Below are positions 36,361-49,400 of a DNA stretch of 64,000 bases, one piece after another. Numbering within the stretch: position 1 is the stretch's first letter; the number at the start of each line of letters is the position of its first letter. A program made the translations under genes and the position numbers. This DNA comes from Todiramphus chloris collaris (lineage: Eukaryota > Chordata > Aves > Coraciiformes > Alcedinidae): contig JANVCC010000049.1 of NCBI GenBank assembly GCA_025345505.1, positions 9,912,733 to 9,976,732 on the forward strand, read 5' to 3'. The notes under the pieces are model-generated. The model did no database searches, was not told where the DNA came from, and saw only the letters and a list, made by a program, of their open reading frames with translations.

Positions 36361-36561
36361 CTATGGATATGGTCCAAACTGCAGCAATTTTCATAATAGC
36401 CTTGGTGCGGGAATTGAAGCGGCTGTGCTCAATGGGATTGCGTATTGCTACATACCGATCAAGAGAGATGGCACATAGATGCATAATAGATGCAGTTGAA
36501 AAGAGCACATCTAGGGAAATCCATATAGGGCACAACTGTTTAGGCAAAGGCCAAGCATAAT
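36361..36561 (-). CDS. HTR2C: HTR2C internal coding exon (ECL1, TM3, ICL2, TM4)
   Basis: A 201-nt exon with acceptor TCTCTCTATGTTTCAG before 36561 and donor GTAAGC after 36361. It enters after one base of a split Asp codon and leaves with one base of the Gly codon completed by the terminal exon. The peptide reads [18 protein letters not shown] and onward: TM3 with the amine-binding Asp in ISLDVLF, the DRY motif in [11 protein letters not shown]2 with [10 protein letters not shown] and the TM4 start [15 protein letters not shown]. It is nearly identical to human HTR2C. It is the counterpart of the mammalian exon that carries the A-to-I editing sites; codons ATA, AAT and ATT are kept at 36431-36445. 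An internal GTATGT donor lies exactly 95 nt before the exon end. Confidence 0.97.
36450..36455 (-). promoter_or_regulatory. HTR2C: Internal (GU1-type) splice donor in HTR2C exon
   Basis: GTATGT on the - strand, preceded by GATCG, begins at 36455. The distance from this G to the last exon base (36361) is 95 nt, the same length removed in the truncated mammalian 5-HT2C transcript. Use here would join CG to GAATATC of the terminal exon and shift the frame to a stop 13 codons on (RNIYAHSSHWFAG, then TGA). Presence is seen; use in birds is inferred. Confidence 0.6.
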
Positions 36562-36995
36562 CTGAAACATAGAGAGAAAAGAAATGAAAGGAAAAAGAAA
36601 AGGAAATAATTTGGGAAGCTAGGCCATAATTTCTGACAAACCGTTGGGACCTTTTAACTCTACTATACCAGTAAGGGGCATGTGCATGAGGAGTGGACAA
36701 AGAAACCTCTCATGGGGACACTCTCTGGGCAGTTCCTGGCTCTGAACTCTCCATAAAACCATAGCCAGTTTGCACACATATTTTTGCCATGACAAGTAGC
36801 TAAAGGCAAAGGAACGTTAATTTGACAGTGCCTCCAAGTGCTCCATTCTTCTCACAACCTTTTCTCCATATCTTTACAAAATCAAATATTACATTCATTT
36901 ATAATTGTCTTATCAAATTCTTCTCATGGATTGCATAGCGCTATGTATCATTAACTTCACTCAGATCCTTCCTAAAGCTTTCTTGATATAGAAGC

Positions 36996-37050
36996 ATAGA
37001 ATCATAGAACTGTTTTGGTTGGAAAAGACCTTTAAGATCATCGAGTCATG
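36996..37050 (-). mobile_element. CR1 3'-end fragment
   Basis: AGAATCATAGAAC, then GGTTGGAAAAGACC and TTAAGATCATCGAGTC: only the terminal 55 bp of a CR1, in reverse, 435 bp upstream of the HTR2C exon acceptor. Confidence 0.85.
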
Positions 37051-38199
37051 TACTTCTCAGTTTCTGTGTGCAGAGGAGAAAGGTAGCAGACAGTTCTTCT
37101 ACACAGTGGAACACAACTAGCTAGATGATGTTACTTCACCTTGAATATTCTCCCCAGGCAGTATGCCTTAATAACAGACTAATACTGGCCTCCTTATAGA
37201 GCAGCTGGGATTGAATGGTTGAAATTTGAAAACTGTTTTGAAGGTGGACAGAGCTGAGTATTACTCTTTACAGAAACAAATATGTCATCAAACTGAACAG
37301 ACTAGATCGCTGCATCTGACAGCAGCTGTCACACAGCTGATTTGGTGCCTGAATTTATTAATCAGTTTACTCAATGCAAGAAGTAAAATTTGAGAATAAA
37401 AGTGACCCATAAAGATCACTAAGGGACACTGGTATTTAAATTAAAGCTTAGAGAAATTGATTTGTGAATGATACTCCCATGTTAATGCCCAGAATGGACT
37501 GTGTGAGATCAATAACATGTCCTGTCAATCTCTGGGCTTCTAACACACTATCAAACCAAATCAATAGTATCTATCGCAGCTGAAAATATGAGAGATTTAA
37601 TAATAATTGAATAATGAGGTAATCTTATTTCTTCATTCCTTCATTCAGAACATGAATATCTAAAGCAATCTTGATATTTATGCCAAGGATAAGAAACATC
37701 ACTCTGCAGAATCAATGTTATATTAAGGATGATGCAGCTTCATCCTACTGATCTTGAATGGAAAGGGAAAAATGTTAGTCTCAGCAAGCATTTTTTGAAA
37801 CAAGATACCCAGTAAAGAGAGATCCAGGATACCTTATATACAGAAACCTGAGTTGAACTGAATCAGAACAAATTATTATGTATTGTCCCAGAGAAGCCCA
37901 GGAACCTTTCACAAAGAGCATGGCACAACAAGATGGATGCATTAGCTCATTTTATTAGTGGGAAATGCTCAGAAGAAGTGCTAAGTGTCTCACAAAATCC
38001 ACACAACAAGGCCTTATCTCTGAGGATTTATTTCAGCATGTTTGCACCACCCTACTAGAGGTGGCGGCGTAAGTGGACTGAAATCCAAACTAGCAAGAAT
38101 TTAAGAGGTCCTTATCAAAGGAAACAAAGTAAAGCACTTTGTGGCTGGAGCATCTTTACTTACAAAAGGTACCTTTGCTGTATAAATGAATTTAACTTT

Positions 38200-38720
38200 A
38201 TGAAGATCACAGATCAAATTCTGTGCCTCCTGCTCTTGTTCATACTTTCCAATAGCTTAGGACATCATTGTCATCAACATGCAGTTGAGCCCGGAGCTCC
38301 AGCTAAGCACATCTCTATTTCCTGGATCTTTAATGATGTCTCAGTAAATGTTCTAGAGAAGAACAAGTCTGATCTCCTTCAAGTGGTACCCATGCTCCCT
38401 GTACAGCCCCAGGCTTTTGCTGCCAGTCCAAGCTTTATCCCTCACTTCTTCTCTGAGTTGCTAAAGCCAGCTTTCTGATACAGGATATAATGAGCTATGC
38501 ACACAAGATCTGGAGAAAAACACTGGGGACTGTGCCCTGATTGATAAAGTGATCCCTGTAAATACACATGGGGTGATCATGACTGTGCAGCAGCCTCTGC
38601 CTGGGGGGACAGTGATGGTGACAGCAGGTCTCCCCATCAGACAGATGACCAGGAAATCTCCAGTGCCTCCAGAAAGGGTCGCAAGGCCTCCAGACTCCCT
38701 ATGCATGGGAGCATTTCCAG
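38200..38720 (+). other. Weak open-frame candidate with signal-peptide-like start
   Basis: A frame at 38200-38478 begins MKITDQILCLLLLFILSNSL, like a secretory signal, and continues for 92 residues. A second frame overlaps its end and stays open to about 38720 (GDCALIDKVIPVNTHGVI, PLPGGTVMVTAGLP). TATAAA stands 25 bp before the ATG. I recognise no family. The - strand is also open across 38461-38799, which lowers the coding case. It could be a decayed secreted-protein gene or chance. Confidence 0.15.
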
Positions 38721-40664
38721 TCTGATCTATGGTGCTGCAGTGGGTACAGTCTGATTCTTGATATTTGCTAGACCTGGAAGAGGTTTCTACAGCAACCACC
38801 TTTTCAGTGTTATTGAATGATGAATAGCCTCTCCTACTTCTTCCTTTGAGCTACCCAGACACTTCTCATGACTGACTCCCCCTGGAACAACTTCTGGTAT
38901 TGATGTGAACTAGGTAACAGCATTACGGCCAAAAAATTAACAGAAGCAAAAGCAACAGTAAACATTCATACCCACAGCATGAGATTAGTAGGCGTCACCT
39001 CCTGCCAGCCATGGCACTGCAGGAAACACAGCCACCAACAGATCAAAGTAATGTTGCCCAGAATCACTGCCCAGACAAACTGTCAGGATGTCTTTGAAGA
39101 TAAAGGTGATATGAGAGACCTCCTAGTGGCTTATCCTTTTAGTCTTTACCGTCCCAAGGCACATTATGCTTCTAGCTGAAATAGGCAGTTATATGAGGAG
39201 ATATTTTTACTTTTGCAGGAAGTTTCCTAAAGTGATCTGAAATATTAAAATGTCACTCTTGGAAATCTGTAGATTGGCAGCTTGTAACACATGACTATAA
39301 CTTGATAGGAGAAGCATCTATCCTATTGCATCTCAAAGTGCATTTACTTTTAACTAAGCACAGTGTGTGCATTTGAAAAACACCTACACAGTCTACAAAG
39401 CCCAGTAATTTGTAAAAAAAAGAAAAAAAGTTTATTCAAATTGTTTTGAATAAATGTACAAAACATAGGAAATGTGCCCTGTAACTGTGCCAAGATGCAA
39501 ATCTGTTAACCATGTTACACCTTTAAAACAATCATATCTTCAGAAAAACTCTATCTGTAGAAAGTAACATTTCTCTAATTTATTCTATTTTCTCTCATTT
39601 CATACACAAAGAATAGCAATTACCATATATTTGGAAGTGCAGATGACTGAGTGAAATAAATTCTTGAATGCCAGCACTTCTAAGCTTTAGTAATTACATT
39701 TCCAATGGAAAGCATGCATCTCAGTCCAAATTTTCTCCAGAAAGAACGAAACAGCACTAAACACCTGGGTAAGCAAAACCCAAATTATTTGTAAGAAACT
39801 CTCATTTTAGTACTTTGAATTAATCTGTGTCCTTAAAATTAGTCATATATTTAATGCACTGGCTGGTACACCAGACAGGAGAGCACTACAGGAATTAGAT
39901 GAATCCAGCAGGTCAGAACAAAAGGTAATTATTTCTTTACTCAATGTGTAATCAAACTGCAATTGCTTTTTTCCTCCAGATATTTTGTGGATGCTAGAAG
40001 TTTACAGTGGACAAATTCATAAAGAAAAACATATAGAAGATGATTACAATTATATTACTTTTAGATCAGTGTTAGCTTCTGGCTCTGGACTGTATAGAAA
40101 CACTAGGTATGAAATACTGGAAGGAAATTTCTGTAGAATGCCTGTGTATATCGCTTCAGTCTCCAAAACTGAATAGCATATTATGGAACCTGAGATGCTG
40201 TCATTCTTGATGGGAAACATGCGAGTTTAACCAGGAGTCATGGTCTGTAGGTGAGATTCCATCTCCTGGACTGAAAAAGTAAACGACAGTTCCTGCATGT
40301 CACTTAACAGCTGCCCAAACTGTTGGCAGCAAAATAAAGTAGCATTTTGTCGAAGTCGCAGACCATCTCTGTGTGTAGCTAATTTGTTGTCAGATGAGAA
40401 TTCCCTTAATTTTTTTTGTGTTGTCCATTAAGAAAGATGGCAGCAATGAATTTTTATCACTTTTGTCTGAGCTTTTATAGATATGGGTAAAAACTGTTGT
40501 GCAACACTGTTGTTATGGTCATTGTGCTGTTCACTGCATGAAAGTCAAAACTGCCAGCCACTGCAGCAGGAGATGACTGAATAATCCAAAACACAGCAAA
40601 CTGAAGCAAAATTAATTATGATGAATGGCAAAACAGAATTATCCAGTTTGTAGGAGAATGACTG

Positions 40665-40679
40665 AAAAAAAAAAAAAAA
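40665..40679. repeat. A15 run
   Basis: Uninterrupted run of 15 A; no linked element recognised. Confidence 0.8.
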
Positions 40680-41274
40680 GTTTGAACCTGCAGCTGAAAA
40701 CAAACTGGGATTGCAGAGTAGATGGAGGATGATATAAAACTGCTTCCTTCTCCTCAAAGCCTCACACAAAGTCTCATGAGCTTTACCCAGCTTTTTGTGC
40801 TAAACTGGAGTAGACAGGAGTTGTGTGTACACATACAGACAAACACACCCCATGCTACAAATAGACTGTGTCACTATATTTACATTTTTTAAAATGACTA
40901 TTGCTTGTAGATTTTTACTACTTCTATAGCACAATCTGCCAGAGGATAGCTTCTCTGCATATGCAGTATAACATTCAGGACAAATCTGGAATAATAGTGA
41001 CAAAATACCTGCTTACACCACAATAAAGAGTAGAGTTATATAAAATTTATCCATGTACCTTCAGAAATTTTTCAGAGCAAACTCACAGTAAGCTGCAGCA
41101 ATCATTTCTTTTGCAAACATGAACAGAAACAGAAAAGGCTTGAGAACACACTGTGTTTAACCAGTGCTTTATATTTATCAGGATGAATAAAAGGGTAAAA
41201 ATCACCCTTCAAAATCACATAGGAAGAATAAGTGTATATTTTGTCTTTTAGGCTCATGATGACATCTTACATCA

Positions 41275-41317
41275 CACATACATATATATAATGTATATAT
41301 ACATATGCAGATATATA
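41275..41317. repeat. (TA)n-rich microsatellite
   Basis: Interrupted TATATA/CATATA units over about 43 bp. Confidence 0.8.
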
Positions 41318-41460
41318 GAAAAAAAGTAGCTAAGAGGTGCAAAATAAGAACTAGAGATGCTTATCTGCTCCAATACACATTCTTTTAACATTGTTCATTA
41401 GTTTGGCCAAAACATAAAATACACGTAATATTACTTCTTCAGGGGTTCTGATATTTACCG

Positions 41461-41550
41461 TAGAATCATAGAATGGTAGGGGTTGGAAGGGACCTCTGGA
41501 GATCATTGAGTCCAACCCCCCTGACAATGCAGGAACACCTAGGGCATGCA
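41461..41550 (-). mobile_element. CR1 3'-end fragment
   Basis: TAGAATCATAGAATGG, GGTTGGAAGGGACC and GAGTCCAACCCCC mark the last 90 bp of a CR1 in reverse. The words are close to the young CR1 consensus, so the copy is probably short from birth by 5' truncation. Confidence 0.88.
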
Positions 41551-42739
41551 CTTACATTTCACTTTAACTACTAGAAGGCCTTGAACAAATTGAACTATGA
41601 GTGGTAAGAAATCATTATGTTTGAATTAATCTTAATCCCAGTACAAAGCACAGTTTCCCAGCACTTAATATGGCAACATAGCACATGCCTGAAGCACCTC
41701 TTGATCATCTTCTACATGTCCCAGATCTGTTCCAGGCCATACACTGATCTTCTCTGTATAGTGTTCTATCTCTCAGAAAGGTCAGCAACAAAATTCTGGG
41801 AGATACCTCAATTAATTGCCTGAGAAATGAGAATACAGCCTTTCAAAATGAGGAATGCAATACTTAATAACGGCATTTGTTCAAGTTTCCTTGCTGTAAC
41901 TCAGAGCATCATACAGATGGTGGGAAACAACAGCCTAGAAGATGTACCCAAAAGCTGTCACCTGAGTGATTTTGCAGCTTTTGAAGATTCTTTCACACAT
42001 TCAAGGAAAATCCACTGTTGTGGGCTGGGGAAAAAAGCCTACCCTTGCTCATTGCTTAAAGGTTTTTTACATCCATTGCACCACTAATGTATTGCAACTG
42101 AAGCATTTTATACTAACCAGACTTTCCAGCATTCACTTTAAAGTTTCATAGCTGCCACAGGCTTTACAAAAATAGAAAGCAATTACATACAGTTTTAACA
42201 TTGCTGCGTTGCATTATTCCCAAGGGAATAAAAGAATTTAAATGATTCTCTTCTCTTTCTCTTATCTAGAAAGTAAAGATTTTCTTATCCTGAAATACCA
42301 CATCAGTAAGTGTAAAAGCTGCACTATCTCTTTTTTGTGAATTTATTTCCTTCAGATTTGCATAGAGAAATGACTCAGAGACATTTGTTATCACCCTAAG
42401 AGTCATACAACTGAAAGTGCTGAAAATCTCCACCGTGCTTGAGAAGTACAGAACATCTTATTTGATAGCCCACAGTTCTCAGTGGTTACCAGCACATCCA
42501 CACATGCAATCACATGCATGTAGCCAAGATCCTGGCTAGAGGAACAGCAGGTCTGAAGGGCAGAACTGCCAATGCTTCTGATTTTATCATCAATAGAGTG
42601 GAATTTAATGTTTTTCTGACATATTGAACTCCTGGGTGCTGGGTTACATAAGAAATTCAGTTTACCTTTAAGTTTCTAGCCTGCATTTTTCTACAGAAAA
42701 GTAAGGCTAACTTAAAGCTATCTGGATCCCTTAAATAGC

Positions 42740-44641
42740 ACATAGAATCATAGAATGTTAGGGGTTGGAAAGGACCTAGAAAGATCATCTAGTCCAACCT
42801 CCCATGACAGAGCAGGATCACCTAGACCAAGTCACACAGGAACGTGTCCAGGCGAGTTTTGAACCTCTCCAGAGAAGGAGACTCCACAACCTCCCTGGGC
42901 AGCCTGTTCCAGTGCTCTGTCACACTCACAGTGAAAAAGTTTTTCCTTGTGTTTACCCTAAACCTCTTGTGCTCCAACTTACACCCATTGCCTCCTGTCC
43001 TAACATTGGATGACATTGAGAAGAGTCTGGCTCCATCCTCCTTACACTCACCCTTAACATATTTATAGACATTCATGAGGTCCCCCCTCAGTGCCCTCTT
43101 CTCCAGGCTAAAGAGACCCAGCTCTCTCAGCCTCCCCTCATAAGGGAGATGCTCCACTCCCTTAATAATCTTGGTGGCCCTGCGATGGACTCTCTCCAGT
43201 AGCTCTCTGTCCTTCTTGAACCGAGGTTCCCAGAACTGGACACAGTATTCCAGGTGGGCCTCACCAGCGCTGAGTAGAGAGGGAGGAGAATCTCCCTCGA
43301 CTTGCTAACCACAGTCTTCTTAATGCATCCCAGGATGCCATTGGCATTCTTGGCCATGAGGGCACATTGTTGGCTCATGGTCGTCCTCTTGTCCACCAGG
43401 ATCCCTAGGTCTTTTTCTCCAGAGCTGCTTTCCAACAGATCAGCCCCCAGACTATACTGATACATTCCCCAGATGCAGAACTTTACACTTGCTTTTGCTA
43501 AATTGCATTAAATTTCTCCCTGCCCAGCTCTCCAGCCTGTCCAGGTCATGCTGGATGGCAGCACAGCCTTCTGGAGTGTCAATCCCTCCTCCCAGTTTTG
43601 TATCATCAGCAAACTTGCTGAGGGGACACTCTATCCCTCCATCCAGGTCATTGATGAATATATTGAACAGCATTGGACCCAGCACTGACCCTTGGGGAAT
43701 ACCACTAGTCACAGGCCTCCAGCTAGACTCTGCTCCACTGACCACAACTCTCTGGGCTCTATTTTTCAGCCAGTTTCCAATCCACCTCACTGCACAATCA
43801 CCCAATCCACACTTCTTAAGCTTGGCTGTGAGGATACCATAGGAGACAGTATTGAAATCCTTGCTGAAGTCAAGAAATACCACATGCACTGCCCTCCCCT
43901 CATCTGTCTAACTACTTGTGCCATCATAAAAGGCTATCAGATTAGTCAAGCATGACTTCCCCTTATAGAATCCATGTTGACTACTACTGATAAGCCTCCT
44001 TTCTTCCACATGCTTTGAGATGGTGGTAAGAACAAGGTGTTCCATCACCTTTCCAGGGATGGAGGTGAGGCTGACCAGCCTACAGTTACCTGGGTCCTCC
44101 TTTTTGCCTTCCTCCAGTCCTCAGGCACTTCCTGTTCTTCAGGACCTCTTAAAGATTATAGAGAGTGGCCTAGCAATGACCTCTGCCATCTTCCTCATCA
44201 CTCGCAGGTGTATCCCATCGGGGTCTATGGACTTGTGGATGTCCAGTTTGTTCAACTGATCTCTAACTCAAGCCTCTTCGACAGGTAAATCTTCCTTCCT
44301 CCAGACTTTCTCTGTGGTCTTGAAGGCCTGGTACTCCTGTTAGCTGGCCTTAGTAGCAAAGACTGAGGCGAAGGTGGCATTCGGTAACTCAGCCTTCTCT
44401 CTATCCTAGGTCACCAGGGCACCCACTTCATTCATCAGAGGGCCCACATTTCCTCTAGACTTCCTTTTGCCTCCAACATACTTGAAAAAGCTTTTCTTGT
44501 TGTCCTTGACCTCCCTTGCCAGGTTTAGTTCTAGGGAGGCCTTAGTTTTCCTTGTTGCATCCCTGCATCCTCTGACAACTTCCCTGTATTCTTCCCAAAT
44601 GGCCTGCCCCTCCTTCCATGTTCTATATAATTCCTTCTACT
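42740..44641 (-). mobile_element. CR1 LINE, longest copy in the window (1.9 kb)
   Basis: The left edge has CATAGAATCATAGAATG and GGTTGGAAAGGACC. The reverse strand encodes, from the right, an early reverse-transcriptase region (about 44640-43890), then [36 protein letters not shown] and FADDTKLGG (43452-43889), a middle part (43127-43465) and the C-terminus ending in [11 protein letters not shown] (42822-43157). The ORF2 frame is broken a few times. ORF1 and the endonuclease part are missing by 5' truncation. Sense to HTR2C. Confidence 0.93.
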
Positions 44642-46396
44642 AAGCACAGGGATATAATTTACACACAAGGAATGAGAATGCCTTTTAGAAGAACTATATT
44701 CTTGAATGCTGCAAGTCCAAAAAGGCTTGAGGGTCTCAAAAGATTCTGAGCAGATGATGGGCTTTCAGGTGATATGATGGCTAAAAGGGTGGCAGAGACC
44801 ACTATGTAAGAAAAGAAGGGTGATGCTCTGTCCAAATGCTGTGTTTGTGAGACCACTGCTGGCTTGACTCAAACCTCTGTGCCTAGAAGATGCTATTTTG
44901 CCATAGTGTAATACCACACAAAGGATTTACTTGAATCTGTATCACTGATCACATCCAGACTGGGCCATGCCACAATTCCCAAGCTTCAGTTTTCCTCTAA
45001 GCTATTTGTTTTTCACCTCAGGTAGCTGTCTGCATGGTTCCAGTGGCCCTGGGGCAGGGAGCGGCAGGAAATGGGCACAGAACAGTGTGGACTCCTTCAG
45101 AAACCCTTCAGCATTGAGGAAAACCACAGCAGAGCTGAATGTGCCTCTAAAAGTCTTTTGATTCTTGCCTCACAAATTATTGTGATTAATTGATGTGACT
45201 GTATTTTACTGCAAATTAAACAATTGCACCCACTATGCCAGTTTGAGAATTTTAAATAACTGCTAGATTTTATTTTCTATCCAGTATGGCAATAACTTGC
45301 AGTCTTGACAGGGCTTGTAAGAAAGAAACAAATTTAAAGCCAGAATGGATGTAATTATCTGTTCAAGGGAAAGGTTGTTTGAATATCATTTGAATAATAT
45401 TTTAAATGCAAAGACCCAGCTTTATCAAATACTATACTTAAAACAACCCTTTTAATAAAATGGGATGTTTGCTAAGAAGAAAGCATAGAGAATGCTGTTG
45501 ACATCCTAAAGGTAGCATCTCTTCTCTTAGGGAAATACCAAATTATTCTGGTGCAGTCTGTCATTCCACAAGTCTCAATGTTTCATTCATCTTTTCATTT
45601 ATTGTCACTGACTAAAACTATGTGTGAAGTTAGAGGAAAAAATCCTAAGCTCGATAATGTTCTTTGCACAGTTTAAACATCTGTAGTTGCATCTGGAATT
45701 TTTATGTTGAGTGATACAGACAGTAAATGGGGCAATGGTACAATTAGTTATATCACCAACTTCATATAAAGGGCTCCTGACAGCATTTTAACTCCAACAG
45801 AGATATGATCTCTTCACACAATTCTGAGATATAAACTCTTCATAATACTTAGTCTAAATGAAAACACAGTCTAATAAAATAATCTAAAAATATTCTTTTT
45901 ACTGTACTGTATGTCAGCATAACAGGTGGACAGTGGCCTCTCCTTTAATTTCCTTCATTCATGCAGGTTAAGGATCTGCTCTCACCCATTATATAAACAA
46001 CTAATAGAACAGTTAAACCAACACCACACTGGAAAATAAACCCACAAACAAACACAGATCCCAAATTAATACCTTCTAAATACAAAAGTATAAATATTAA
46101 AAAAAACCCTGTTTCATAAGAAAGTGTAGAAACATGGTAACAACAAGTGTTTTTTTGATGAGCTTGAAATAAATAACTACAAAACATATAGATCATTTGA
46201 GGAAACTATAATTCAGATCTGAAAATGATGTGGCATTATTCAGATTACAGATGGCTGCTGAACAGTTACCTTAGTTGGAACAAAGAAGCCATCTGCTTGA
46301 AAGCAGAGTTTCTAAGATCAAATACATTTCAGACTCTTGCTTGACCCTCGGACTGGTTCTAGGGCTAGAAAGAGGACGCAAACCATACAAAGGGGA

Positions 46397-46408
46397 TTTT
46401 TTTTTTTT
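46397..46408. repeat. T12 run
   Basis: Uninterrupted T run; nothing linked to it is recognised. Confidence 0.7.
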
Positions 46409-49400
46409 CATTTTTGATTTTACTTCAGCATAACTCAGTGGTAATTCAGATGTACATGCCATCCTGACAGCTGTCTAGAACCCTACCTGGGATTAATCCT
46501 CTTTCTCAGCTTGGTCTCCCTCCTAGAAATTCAGCTGAACAAACTGGCCTCTGTATCCTGATAAAATGACTGATTTTGGAAAGAGACATAATAAAGATTT
46601 CCTTCATTTGATGTAATGGTTTCCCTATTCAGAGAGCACACATCTGTCACCTTTAACTAATCAGTGCTTTTACTAAATATTCCAGGAAGAGAGCCAATTT
46701 AATAAGAATTGACATAAGAATTGACATACTTATTCTAAACTAACTTCTGCAAATCACTAACATTAACTTTAAGCCTATAGATGCAGATGTTTTCAGGAAT
46801 TACATTAGTCTGATTTATCTGGCATGCTCAGTCAATATTTTTTTCCACCTCTGTGAGGAAAAGTAAAGAACTCTATCTGTGGATATAAAGCATAATGTGA
46901 GGCCAAAGCAAGATCTGTCAGTTGAAAAGCAGCACCGATTTTGCCCATCTTTTGCTCACAGGCTGCTGGATGTGACCAGGATACAACCATTGTTTCAGCC
47001 CTTGTTCAGTGCAGTGCTATACTTGCACTGGTCTAATGCCAATGGAAAGTATAACCCACACTCAATTGCTTTGGTGAATCTAGGGATATCAACGTAGTTC
47101 AGTGAGTCAGCTTTCCTTCTCATTGTACAGTGTACTTTCATCAAAAGTAAGAAAGCTAGGGACAGTGGCTTAATTGTCTGTCTTCACTTCATGCTAGTGT
47201 GAATCATAGTCTGATTGTGTGATGAGGTTAAAAGCCAGTACATACAGTTGGTGAGACTTATAATGGCAAGAAGTCACCTCAAGCAAGGGAAAAAACCTGT
47301 ATTTTGGCCATGCTTAGAGATGTTTATTCCCATTTCTGATATTTCTCAGAGCAGAGGACTTGCAAAATGCATTCAGTGTTTAGCTTCCTCAAAGCCAATG
47401 GGCATCTCTTATTCTTTGTGGTGCTACAGGTTGAAATGCCAGTGTGAGAGAGCTCCACTGTAGAAGGAATTATTAGGGGGTTGCTAAGACATGTAAAACT
47501 TCTGCTCCATATCCTTGAGTGCCATCTACTGTCCTCCTGTCACTGAATACCTTAGATGTAAATGTTCAACTTGCAAAGCATTTCTGCCACTGTGCCCAAG
47601 CTTCTTCTGACTAAGAACCAATGCATCTTTCATTGTAGGAGAAATGTCAGGCTGGAGTTGATCATACTGAAAACTTTCACTGTGGGAGTCTGAAAGGTGA
47701 CAGAACAGCATTTTCAGTGGCTTTCTCTAGGAAATAATTTGATAATTAACACTACTACATATACAGTAATCCCAAGGAAATCTGTGAACAAGCACCACTG
47801 TTTTCTAGTTTAGTAGCCACCATGTGCCAATTCAGCATAGCAGTCTGTGGACATGCAATCTCCCTCAATGAAAAGGCAATGCAATGAAGAATCACTATCC
47901 TTCCCTTAAACAAGAGTAGAAAAGAACTCATCCAGTAGATAAACAACATTCAAATATTTCATTAAATAATTCTAATAGCAAACTAGAAAATGCATGTATT
48001 GCTTATCAATTCTATAGGAATAACCTACCGAACCATATGAATGTGCAAACAACACCCAGGAATGTACAGTTACCTACCAGTATTCTTGCAGTGGTATGAT
48101 CTAGACTTATACTTTCTGGAAATTCTTCTTTCAACTTGAGGGATAAGATGTAGAAATGATATGAAGCAAACAAATGCAGCTAAATCAGGCCAAGTTACTT
48201 AACTGCTCTTTGCAAATCTTGCATAATACTTGAAAAATAACATTTCAGTAGCTTTTATCTTCCAGTACAACATTTCAAAGTCTGGAGTCCCCTTTCCTCC
48301 ATGTTTCAATCTTAATTACCTACCTGTCCTTCCCCACTTCTTCCTGTTACCCTACAATACTTAGATATTTTTCCATTTTGCCTGACCATAGGAACCCTGG
48401 AGGCTCCTTTCACAGGCCTGGAAAATAATTTTCCTCAGCAGTACTAGGTCTGGAAGTCTCATCAGTAGATAAGCCAGGGAACGTGGTGCCTGTTTCTCTG
48501 TCAGGGGCACAGAAGGCATTCCTAGACAGCCCAGACACCTGCAGGACAAGGACATGTGAGTGAAGAGCCCCTGTCATGATCTGTTCCACTTCTATTGCCA
48601 CAAGAAAGTATGAAAATTCAAGGCTCATGTTTAATCAAACCTTGCTGCAGGGAAGTACGGACAGAACTGGGGCCTGGTGATGTCTCTACATTAAGCCCTG
48701 GAAGGAAAAAGGATTACAGACTTCACCTTGGCATGTTTCATTAATTCTTCCTTTGTCATCTGGAAAGGCCTACAGGCTAGATCTGTCTCCAGCCCAGGAG
48801 CAGACAGTGCAATGGCTGAGAGCTTCTACTTCTGGCCTTTCCATAAAATTTGATTAATTCAGCCTAGCTAGGAACCAGCATCCCATCTGAGTATGATACT
48901 CAGAGAAGACTGACACATCCCAAGTCCCCTTGCTATGAACAGGGCAGGTCAACCTGTCACCAGCATTTGAGCATCCAAAGCAAACCTGGGAAAGCAGGGA
49001 TCTGGGAAGGCTGAATGTGGCCAGAGCTGCACTGTCCCTCTATAGAAACATGGGGATTCTGTTCCTCTGCTCACCCCATTCCCACCTGGCAGAGTTGAGA
49101 CATCCCCAACTAGTCTAATGTAGAGTGATTTTAAATAAGCTCTTTACTCCAAGCAACCAAGTTGTCATTCGGTTATTGTGAAACCACATAATATGATGTT
49201 AAGGATTTGCATAATTATAAGCATTTTGTACACAACTTGTCACTAATTAAAACTGCTCACTACTAAGAGAGTCCACTATAAAAGACTTGAAGTTGGAATC
49301 AGATTTAATCTTAGATTATGATGCTTTCATAGTGCACTATTTACAGCCTTATGTGTGTCAGGGGACATAAGATTCAAGTCAGCACAGCTTTATTTACAGA

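Noticed and set aside
36996-37050. Conserved-looking element near the HTR2C exon as a splicing enhancer
   Set aside because: It is the terminal 55 bp of a CR1 copy.
43452-43889. Reverse-transcriptase frame as an independent gene
   Set aside because: It belongs to the CR1 copy at 42740-44641, recognised by its flanking CR1 sequence and 3' end.
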